A DNA stretch of 11,423 bases from positions 1-11,423 of the forward strand of contig CALMDF010000106.1 of NCBI GenBank assembly GCA_937864895.1. The letters are read 5' to 3'. Position numbers and translations under genes: made by a program. Each line of letters begins with the position of its first letter. Positions within the stretch are counted from its first letter, which is position 1. The notes under the pieces are model-generated. The model did not search any database and was not told where the DNA came from. It was given only the letters and a program-made list of their open reading frames with translations. This document shows positions 6,292 through 11,423 of this stretch, piece by piece. Origin of the DNA: an uncultured Holophagales bacterium (lineage in GTDB: Bacteria; Acidobacteriota; Thermoanaerobaculia; UBA5066).

Positions 6292-8952
6292 TTACCTGCG
6301 GCAGAAAACCCGGAAGTCCATGTCGCCGAACGGGAAGATGGTGTCGGCGTCCTCGAGGATCGTCAGGAACTCGTCGTGGATCTGCCCCGCCTCGACCTGC
6401 CGCATCAGCTCGCGGGCCCGGTCGATGTGCCGGAGGATCTGGACCTCGGAGTAGCGGACGGCCTGGCCGGTCTCGATGAGGAAGCCCCAGTCGGAAGCGC
6501 CGGCGAGGAAGAGGCAGCGCGCCGCCTGGTCGAGCGCCCGTTTCAGGAGAATGTCGGTCGTTTCGGCGTGGCGGGTGGCGAGGTCGGCCATCTTCCCGAT
6601 GAGACGGAAGAGGTGCCGGTAGACCCAGGTGTTCGGCTGGTACTCGCGACCCTCGACCCACGTCTGGAAGTAGTCCCCCTTCCCCCAGCTCGACGCGCCG
6701 GGCGTCATCCGCTGGTGGTGGGGGTTCTCGGCGAGGTACTCGGAGGGCGTGACCGGGCGGACGACCGACTGGTCCCAGAGGAGCTTGCGGAAGACCGACT
6801 CGATGAAGCCCGGGCCCTCCTCCCACCAGTGGCCGAAGAGCTCGGCGTCGTACGCCGACACGACGCAGGGCTTGCGCCCGCCGTGCTTGCCCGCGAAATA
6901 GTTCGCCTGCGCCCCGCGCTCGAAGACGAACTGCGCCGCCTGCGCCTCGCGCGTCTCGTCGGCCCAGTCGGGGACGTAGTACCCCTTGCCGCCGAGGTCG
7001 ACGCCCGCGCCGGTGATCCGGTAGTACTTGATCCCGGTGTTGCGGCGCACGCCCGCCGTCTTCCAGTACTCGGGGAGGTAGTCCCAGTCGGCGTCGTAGC
7101 CGAGGTCGCGGTACCACTCCTTGTAGTTCGGGGCGCCGGGGTAGCCGTTCTCGCGCGACCAGATCTTCGCTCGCGTCTCGGGGTCGATCGGGAACGCGGC
7201 CGGCCCGGCGGGCGTGATCACGGGGTTCGCCGAGTCGAAGAAGGGGCGCGTGTCGCCCTCGCGGAGGCCCTTCGGGTTCACGAGGAACCACTTGAAGCCC
7301 TCCGCCGCGAGGAAGGAGTCGAGGCCCGGGGTCCAGGCGTTCTCCGCGAGCCAGATGCCGCGCGGGCTCCGCCCGAAGACCCGCTCGTACTGCCGCCGCG
7401 CCGTCTGGAGCTGCGACCGGATGGCCTCCGGGAAGTCCTTGTAGAGGGGGAGGATCCAGTGCGTCGCCGGGCAGGTGATGACCTCGAGCTTCCCGGCGTT
7501 CTGGAAGTCGCAGTAGCCGCGGGTCAGGTCTCCCTCGTAGGCGTCCCACACCTGCTTCGCCGTCCAGAAGCGGGAGAGGATCTGCTCCGCGGCGGCGAGC
7601 CACGGCTTGCCGCGGGCGCCGTCGCGCTCGCGCGTCGCCAGCTTGATGCACTCGTCGATGTGCCGGGCCGCCCGGAGCTTCAGGTGCGGGTCCTGCATCA
7701 TCGAGAGGAGCGGCGGCGTCAGGCTCACCGTGAGGCGGAAGTCGACCTTGTCGCGCTCCAGGTTCCAGAGGACGTGCAGGAGCTGCGTGTAGACGGAGAC
7801 GACGGCCTCGAAGAACCACTGCTCCTCGAGCCCGACCTCGTACTCGGGGTGCCGCACGAAGGGGAGGTGCTGGTGGAGGACGAGCGACCAGTAGCCCTTC
7901 TCCTCGGGCGCGGCGTGGCTCCGGCGCTTCCAGTAGAGGTACTGGTTGAAGCGCCACTGGTCGGGGCCGACGGGAATCTCGACGTCGTTCGGGTGGCTCT
8001 CGATGGAAGCCCAGGAGACGTGGACCTCGGCCGGCTCCTCCCTGCCCCGGGGAACGAAGACCGAGTTCGACCGGGCGACCTTCTCGAAGTAGGTCGTCCC
8101 GTGCGCCCGGTAGCCGAGCTCGGCGACGTAGTCGCGCCCGCCCGCGGCCTTCACCCAGTAGCAGACCTTGTCGGCGAGGTAGTCGTCCACCTCGAACCAG
8201 GAGTTCGCGTTGAAGCCGTCGAAGGAGATGCCCGTCACGTCGTAGACCCTGAGGAGGAGGGAGTTCTTCTCGAAGAAGTCGGGGCCGAAGCGGGCCTTCA
8301 GGTCGCCCCGCGCCGCCTCCCCCACCTCGAAGACGCAGTAGAGGCTCTCCGGGTCGCAGGGGACGAGGTAGACGTACGTCTCGTTGTAGTAGTCCGCGAG
8401 GAACGGAAGCTCCTTGAGGACCTTCTGGAAGGGCGTGTCGAGGAGGTCCGGGTCGTAGGCGGGGGGCGGGAGCGGGTCCTGCGAGGGACGGTCCACCTTC
8501 GCGTGGCCGTCGAAGCCCGGCACGTGGGAGGCCTCGGCGCGCGCCGCCTCCTCGGGGGTCATCACCTCGGCCGGGACGGGTTCGGGCTCGGGGACCGGAG
8601 CGGGACTCGGTGTCGAAGGCTCGGTCATGGCCTTGGTCGCCTCCTTCTTCCTGGGGGCCGCCTTCGCCGCAGGCGTCTTTGGCATCTTTGGCGCCTTTGG
8701 CGCCTTCGGCATCTTCGCCGCCTTCGCGTCCGCCGTGGCCTTTTTCGGAGCCGCGGGCGCCTTCTTCCCGGGAGTCGCCGCCGGCGGGGCCGGGTCCGCG
8801 CCCGCTTCGGCGGGGACCGCCTTCGCCGCGGCAGGGGCCGGGGCCGTCCGGGCCCCGGCTTTCGGGACCCTGGCGGGCTTCTTCGGGGAGGGCCTTTTCG
8901 GGACTTCGGGGGCGGCCTCCGGTTTCGGATTCCGGGTCGGTTTCTTTTCCAT
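6292..8952 (-). CDS. GH57 1,4-alpha-glucan branching enzyme with N-terminal DUF4912 and basic tail
   Basis: This 886-residue protein has four parts. Residues 1-160 are low-complexity Lys/Ala/Pro/Glu and probably disordered. Residues about 175-310 match DUF4912 (ETYVYLVPCDPESLYCVFEV, SLLLRVYDVTGISFDGFNAN, YVAELGYR, VARSNSVFVPRG). Residues about 354-720 are the GH57 barrel, opening with YWSLVLHQHLPFVRHPE. The end (about 765-875, WVEGREYQPNTWVYRHL, SDWGFLIETG) is the DUF1957 C-terminal domain. The family cuts alpha-1,4-glucan and rejoins it by alpha-1,6 links (EC 2.4.1.18), in the cytoplasm, during glycogen synthesis. The predicted nucleophile is Glu537 in GIWLAENAW and the acid/base is Asp702 in YDAELFGHWW, by analogy with Thermococcus and Thermotoga enzymes. 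The usual surrounding sequence as I recall it, WLPECGY, is altered here. The ATG at 8950-8952 has AGGA 8 bases upstream. Alternatives are an ATG at 8980-8982 (10 residues longer) and one at 8626-8628 (108 residues shorter, lacking the basic tail). No glycogen synthase or ADP-glucose gene is in view. Confidence 0.9.
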   Translation of the reverse strand: MEKKPTRNPKPEAAPEVPKRPSPKKPARVPKAGARTAPAPAAAKAVPAEAGADPAPPAATPGKKAPAAPKKATADAKAAKMPKAPKAPKMPKTPAAKAAPRKKEATKAMTEPSTPSPAPVPEPEPVPAEVMTPEEAARAEASHVPGFDGHAKVDRPSQDPLPPPAYDPDLLDTPFQKVLKELPFLADYYNETYVYLVPCDPESLYCVFEVGEAARGDLKARFGPDFFEKNSLLLRVYDVTGISFDGFNANSWFEVDDYLADKVCYWVKAAGGRDYVAELGYRAHGTTYFEKVARSNSVFVPRGREEPAEVHVSWASIESHPNDVEIPVGPDQWRFNQYLYWKRRSHAAPEEKGYWSLVLHQHLPFVRHPEYEVGLEEQWFFEAVVSVYTQLLHVLWNLERDKVDFRLTVSLTPPLLSMMQDPHLKLRAARHIDECIKLATRERDGARGKPWLAAAEQILSRFWTAKQVWDAYEGDLTRGYCDFQNAGKLEVITCPATHWILPLYKDFPEAIRSQLQTARRQYERVFGRSPRGIWLAENAWTPGLDSFLAAEGFKWFLVNPKGLREGDTRPFFDSANPVITPAGPAAFPIDPETRAKIWSRENGYPGAPNYKEWYRDLGYDADWDYLPEYWKTAGVRRNTGIKYYRITGAGVDLGGKGYYVPDWADETREAQAAQFVFERGAQANYFAGKHGGRKPCVVSAYDAELFGHWWEEGPGFIESVFRKLLWDQSVVRPVTPSEYLAENPHHQRMTPGASSWGKGDYFQTWVEGREYQPNTWVYRHLFRLIGKMADLATRHAETTDILLKRALDQAARCLFLAGASDWGFLIETGQAVRYSEVQILRHIDRARELMRQVEAGQIHDEFLTILEDADTIFPFGDMDFRVFCRR
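8672..8725 (-). repeat. Six 9-base tandem units encoding a (x-Pro/Ala-Lys) tail
   Basis: On the plus strand six consecutive 9-base units of the form GGCxxCTTT/C are seen: ggcgtcttt, ggcatcttt, ggcgccttt, ggcgccttc, ggcatcttc, gccgccttc. They lie inside the branching-enzyme gene and encode about residues 77-94, the KMPKAPKAPKMPKTP stretch. Such short units can expand or contract by slippage, so tail length may vary between strains. Confidence 0.7.
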
Positions 8953-9098
8953 GGTCCTCGTCCTGATCGTTCGGGTTGTCATGGCCCCGCGAGGACACGA
9001 TGTCCCGCCGAAGGGCCGAAGGCCGGTCCGTGGCTCCCGGTCTCGGGTCCTTGTCCGGCGACTTCCCGATGATAAGGGATCGCCCGCGGCGCGTCCGC
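8953..9098. other. Intergenic leader between PLP-enzyme and branching-enzyme genes
   Basis: This 146-base gap is the longest between genes in the window. It probably holds the 3' end of the PLP-enzyme transcript and the leader of the branching-enzyme gene. It contains a -10-like TATCAT (9069-9074, minus strand) and a small perfect hairpin, GGACA-CGA-TGTCC, at 8993-9005. I see no convincing gene, terminator with a T-run, or riboswitch. Confidence 0.5.
9069..9074 (-). promoter_or_regulatory. Possible -10 element upstream of the branching-enzyme gene
   Basis: The minus strand reads TATCAT, one mismatch from TATAAT, in a rare AT-rich patch (TTATCAT) 117 bases before the branching-enzyme ATG. No good -35 hexamer is found 16-18 bases upstream, so this is a weak candidate based on composition only. 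Confidence 0.22.
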
Positions 9099-10220
9099 TC
9101 AGGCTTCGAGGGCCTGGACGAGGTCGGCGACGAGATCGTCCGGGTGCTCGAGCCCGATCGAGAGCCGGACGAGGTCGGGAGGCGCGGTCGAGTCCTTCCC
9201 TTCGCTCGTCGCACGGTGCTCGATGAGGCTCTCGACTCCGCCGAGCGAGGTCGCCCGCGTGAAGAGCCGCGTCCCGCCGACGGCGGCGATCGCCGCCTCC
9301 CGCCCGCCCGCGACGTGGAACGAGATCATCGAGCCGAAGGCGCTCATCTGCCGCCGGGCGGTCTCGTGCCCCGGGTGGGAGGCGAGCCCGGGATAGTTGA
9401 CCCTCGAGACCGCCGGGTGGGCCGCGAGCGCGGCCGCGATGGCGAGAGCCGACTCCGACTGGACGCGCGCCCTCACGGCGAGCGTCCGGAGCCCGCGCAG
9501 GACGAGCCACGAGTTGAACGGCGAGGAGACGGCCCCGAGGATCGTCCTCACGTGCCTCACCTTCTCCAGGAGCTCGCCCTTTCTCGCGAAGACGAGCGCC
9601 CCTCCCTGCACGTCGCTGTGCCCGCCCATTCCCTTCGTCGTGGCGTGCAGGACGACGTCGGCCCCGAGCTCGATCGGGCGCTGGAGGACGGGCGTCGCGA
9701 ACGTGCTGTCGACGAGGACGATCGCCCCCGCTTCCTTCGCCGCCGCCGCCGAGGCGGCGAGGTCGGTGATCCGCAGGAGGGGATTGGAAGGGCTTTCGAG
9801 CCAGACGAGGCGCGTGCCGGGCCGAAGGGCCTCGGCGAGGCCTCCCGGCCGGTGCAGGGGCGCGAACGTCGCCCCGAGCCCCCAGGCCGGGAAGAAGTCG
9901 CGCGCCGCGACCCGGTAGCCGTAGTAGACGTCCTCGGGGAGGACGACGTGGCTCCCCGGCGGCAGGGCCTGGGCGACGGCGAGGCCGGCGGCCATCCCCG
10001 ACCCGAACACGAGGGCGGCCTCGCCTCCGTCCAGGGCGGCGAGGGCCTCCTCCAGGAGATCCTGGGTGGGGTTCGACTCGCGGACGTAGGTGTGGGGCGA
10101 GAGCGGGATCCCGGCCTCGTCCCGGCCGAACGTCGTCGACAGGTGGAGGGGCGGGGCGACCGCTCCGGTCGAAGGGTCGACGGAGAACGCGGCGTGGACG
10201 GCGACGGTCTCGATCCGCAT
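9099..10220 (-). CDS. Cystathionine gamma-synthase/lyase-type PLP enzyme (Cys/Met metabolism)
   Basis: This 373-residue cytoplasmic enzyme belongs to the fold-type I Cys/Met metabolism PLP family, whose members act as tetramers on sulfur amino acids. Visible hallmarks are TYVRESNPT (44-52, the Tyr and Arg that contact the PLP phosphate of the neighbouring subunit), FGSGMAA (72-78), the Tyr99-Tyr100 region that stacks on PLP, and VDSTFATP (170-177, Asp171 contacting the pyridine nitrogen). The PLP lysine is Lys196 in ATTKGMGGHSD, and SLGGVESLIEH (325-335) forms part of the substrate site. The end, IGLEHPDDLVADLVQAL, is typical. Length is slightly below the usual 380-400. Cystathionine gamma-synthase, gamma-lyase, methionine gamma-lyase and O-acetylhomoserine sulfhydrylase cannot be separated from these motifs; SLGG rather than SLGD mildly favours the cystathionine enzymes. 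The ATG at 10218-10220 has only a weak ribosome binding site. The gene is divergent from the exported-protein gene 53 bases away. Confidence 0.93.
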   Translation of the reverse strand: MRIETVAVHAAFSVDPSTGAVAPPLHLSTTFGRDEAGIPLSPHTYVRESNPTQDLLEEALAALDGGEAALVFGSGMAAGLAVAQALPPGSHVVLPEDVYYGYRVAARDFFPAWGLGATFAPLHRPGGLAEALRPGTRLVWLESPSNPLLRITDLAASAAAAKEAGAIVLVDSTFATPVLQRPIELGADVVLHATTKGMGGHSDVQGGALVFARKGELLEKVRHVRTILGAVSSPFNSWLVLRGLRTLAVRARVQSESALAIAAALAAHPAVSRVNYPGLASHPGHETARRQMSAFGSMISFHVAGGREAAIAAVGGTRLFTRATSLGGVESLIEHRATSEGKDSTAPPDLVRLSIGLEHPDDLVADLVQALEA

Positions 10221-10273
10221 GGCGTCGAAGCCTACAGGAGAGACGAGCCGTCCCGCTGTGGAAGAATCGAGGC
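10221..10273. promoter_or_regulatory. Divergent intergenic region (probable promoters for both flanking genes)
   Basis: These 53 bases separate two divergent start codons, so at least one promoter is expected here or within the neighbouring coding ends. I cannot identify -35/-10 pairs. GGAAG at 10260-10264 lies 9 bases before the plus-strand GTG and may be its ribosome binding site. AGGAG at 10236-10240 is too far from that GTG. Confidence 0.35.
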
Positions 10274-11005
10274 GTGACGATCCTCCTTTCCGCCGGCGCT
10301 CCCCTCCTCGCCCTCGCCCTGGCCGGGCCTCCGGGCGCCGACCCTCCGCCCACGGCGAGGCCGGACGTCGCGTCGGGGCTCGAGACCGGGAGGGAGGGGC
10401 TTGCCCGCTACCAGTGGCGCCTCAGGACGGACATGAAGGTGGACGGCGTCCAGCGCCTGACGAAGGTGGAGGACGTTCACCTCGGCCCCGACGGGGGGCT
10501 CGTCACGAAGAAGACGGTCCGCTACGACAAGCGCCCCGAGCCGACCCCCTTCCCGGGAAACGACCCCCGGTCCGACCTTCAGCGCCCCCTGAAGCCCGAG
10601 GAGGAGGCCGAGCTCGCCGAGGCGGCCATGGACGTCATGCAGCTCTACGCGCGGACCGCCCCCGACGTCGTGCGGCGCTGGCAGGAGGGGGCCGAGCTCC
10701 TTCCGCCCGATCCCGAGCGGCCCGGGCTCGTCCGGCTGAGGGGCCGGGGGCTCGTCCGCCCGCAGGACGAGACGACGCTCTACCTCGACGAGGAGACCCG
10801 GCTCGTGTCCCAGATCGAGGTCAAGACGACCGTTTCGCCGCAGATCCGCGACATCGCGTTCCTGAGGGTCGAGTTCGAGAAGCTGCCCGCGCCGGGCGGC
10901 CCGCCCCGCCTGAAGGTCCCCGCGAGGATCTTCCTGAACATGGACTACCACGGCCGCCGCGTGGCGCTCGAGATGACGACGACCGACTACCGTTCCTGGC
11001 CCTGA
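10274..11005 (+). CDS. Exported protein of unknown function
   Basis: This encodes 243 residues from a GTG start; I do not recognise the family. The N-terminus is hydrophobic (TILLSAGAPLLALALAGPPGA) and then Pro-rich, suggesting a signal peptide with cleavage near residues 17-25. It lacks the usual positive residues at the very start. Extending the frame upstream to a CTG at 10256 would add Lys and Arg, but CTG starts are rare. The body alternates strand-like segments (YQWRLRTDMKVDG, 46-58; TTLYLDEETRLVSQIEVKTT, 167-186; LKVPARIFLNMDYHGRRVAL, 213-232) with a charged helix (about 107-138). This arrangement is reminiscent of periplasmic LolA-like half-barrels, but that is a guess from pattern only. 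There are no cysteines and no obvious catalytic motif. Codon use matches the neighbours. The gene is divergent from the PLP-enzyme gene and ends 23 bases from the stop of the convergent transporter gene. Confidence 0.75.
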   Translation: MTILLSAGAPLLALALAGPPGADPPPTARPDVASGLETGREGLARYQWRLRTDMKVDGVQRLTKVEDVHLGPDGGLVTKKTVRYDKRPEPTPFPGNDPRSDLQRPLKPEEEAELAEAAMDVMQLYARTAPDVVRRWQEGAELLPPDPERPGLVRLRGRGLVRPQDETTLYLDEETRLVSQIEVKTTVSPQIRDIAFLRVEFEKLPAPGGPPRLKVPARIFLNMDYHGRRVALEMTTTDYRSWP

Positions 11006-11028
11006 GACGGCGCGGCTCCCGCTTCCGG

Positions 11029-11423
11029 TCACAGCGAGGCGACGCCGTCCTTCAGGCGCCGCGTCGCCACCGCCCCTCCCGCCACGACGAGCGCGACGCC
11101 GCAGGCCACGAGGACGGCCGGCGCCCCGGCCGCGGTCGCGGCGGCCCCTCCCGCGAGGGCCCCGAGCGGCATCCCTCCCCGGAACGCGAGGCTGTAGATG
11201 CTCACGACGCGCCCGCGGAGCTCGTCGCCGACGCTCGTCTGCACGAGCGTCATGAAGCTGGAGAAGACGACCATCAGGCAGGCGCCCGCCCCGACGAGGA
11301 GGGCGAAGGAGAGGGCCGGTGAACGCGAGAGGCCGAACGAGGCCGTGAGGGCGCCGAAGACGAGGAGCCCGAGCGAGCCGATGAGGCCGCGCCTGCGCAT
11401 CCGGGAGGCCGTCGTCGCGACGG
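11029..11423 (-). CDS. MFS transporter (MFS_3 / EntS-like), C-terminal part (truncated by window edge)
   Basis: The last 130 residues of a major facilitator superfamily transporter; the frame is open to the right edge, so the true start is outside. An ATG at 11398-11400 is internal: the codons before it continue the frame as VATTASR, and the Arg cluster MRRRG sits at the usual cytoplasmic loop before a helix. About four membrane helices are visible, matching helices 9-12. The segment FMTLVQTSVGDELRGRVVSIY followed by SLAFRGGMPLG is characteristic of MFS_3 exporters such as the enterobactin exporter EntS, where D-E-L-R-G-R lies in a helix-helix loop. The protein ends in a short basic tail. Substrate cannot be inferred. 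It is convergent with the exported-protein gene, and no T-rich terminator is seen in the 23-base gap. Confidence 0.88.
   Translation of the reverse strand, partial: VATTASRMRRRGLIGSLGLLVFGALTASFGLSRSPALSFALLVGAGACLMVVFSSFMTLVQTSVGDELRGRVVSIYSLAFRGGMPLGALAGGAAATAAGAPAVLVACGVALVVAGGAVATRRLKDGVASL

Noticed and set aside
8993..9005. GGACA-CGA-TGTCC inverted repeat as an operator
   Set aside because: Only 5 bp per arm and a single copy; no second copy or adjacent regulator gene supports an operator, so it is mentioned only within the intergenic entry.
31..9072. Plus-strand open frames of 999, 1279 and 999 codons (31-3030, 2640-6479, 6073-9072)
   Set aside because: They lie opposite genes with clear protein families, run across several gene boundaries, and translate to Arg/Pro/Glu-rich low-complexity sequence. 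High GC removes stop codons from the antisense frame, so these are shadows.
6284..9214. A 976-codon minus-strand frame overlapping the branching enzyme
   Set aside because: It is out of frame with the recognisable GH57 and DUF4912 motifs and its translation is Arg/Gly/Pro-rich, so it is a GC shadow.
8953..10353. Upstream extension of the branching-enzyme frame by 467 codons
   Set aside because: It overlaps the PLP-enzyme gene in another frame, translates to Arg/Pro-rich nonsense, and the enzyme has a plausible start at 8952.
10232..11032. A 266-codon minus-strand frame opposite the exported-protein gene
   Set aside because: The plus-strand frame has a signal-peptide-like start and ordinary protein composition, while this one reads as Arg/Gly/Pro-rich with no domain pattern.
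11029..11400. A complete 123-residue membrane protein starting at the ATG 11398-11400
   Set aside because: The frame stays open upstream to the window edge and the sequence matches only the last helices of an MFS transporter, so this Met is internal.
1..11423. A defence, mobile or secondary-metabolite system
   Set aside because: The SNF2-type ATPase might suggest a defence island, but its features match RapA along its length and its neighbours are metabolic and envelope genes. No nuclease, integrase, toxin or repeat array is present.

Overview
The window is very GC-rich DNA (by eye about 70% G+C, with third codon positions almost always G or C). It comes from a Gram-negative type of bacterium: it encodes a beta-barrel outer-membrane protein ending in phenylalanine, a bacterial alpha-2-macroglobulin and other exported proteins. 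Codon style and gene content (a DUF4912-GH57 glucan branching enzyme, a RapA-type ATPase) would fit an Acidobacteriota-like chromosome. That assignment is inference, and no marker gene here proves it. I see no tRNA, rRNA, insertion sequence, phage gene, CRISPR array or origin.

Layout, left to right: (1) 1-2835, minus: N-terminal 945 residues of an exported alpha-2-macroglobulin-like protein, cut by the window edge. (2) 2892-3734, minus: a 280-residue outer-membrane barrel protein. (3) 3804-6221, minus: an 805-residue RapA/HepA-like SNF2-family ATPase. (4) 6292-8952, minus: an 886-residue GH57 alpha-glucan branching enzyme with a Lys/Ala/Pro-rich tail and a DUF4912 domain in front. (5) 9099-10220, minus: a Cys/Met-metabolism PLP enzyme of the cystathionine gamma-synthase/lyase group. 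(6) 10274-11005, plus: an exported protein I do not recognise. (7) 11029-11423, minus: the C-terminal third of an MFS_3-type transporter, cut by the right edge.

Five successive minus-strand genes are separated by 146, 70, 69 and 56 bases. They could be partly co-transcribed, but they do not form one pathway. Sulfur amino-acid metabolism, glycogen branching, RNA polymerase recycling and envelope proteins look like ordinary housekeeping neighbours. The only plus-strand gene is divergent from the PLP-enzyme gene (53-base gap) and convergent with the transporter gene (23-base gap).

I found no convincing new multi-gene system. The points most worth a second look are the histone-like basic tail and the changed residues around the predicted nucleophile in the branching enzyme, a perfect GC-rich hairpin before the RapA-like gene that overlaps a Shine-Dalgarno-like GGAGG, and the unassigned exported protein. 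Very long open frames on the opposite strand (999 to 1279 codons) are shadows caused by the high GC content.
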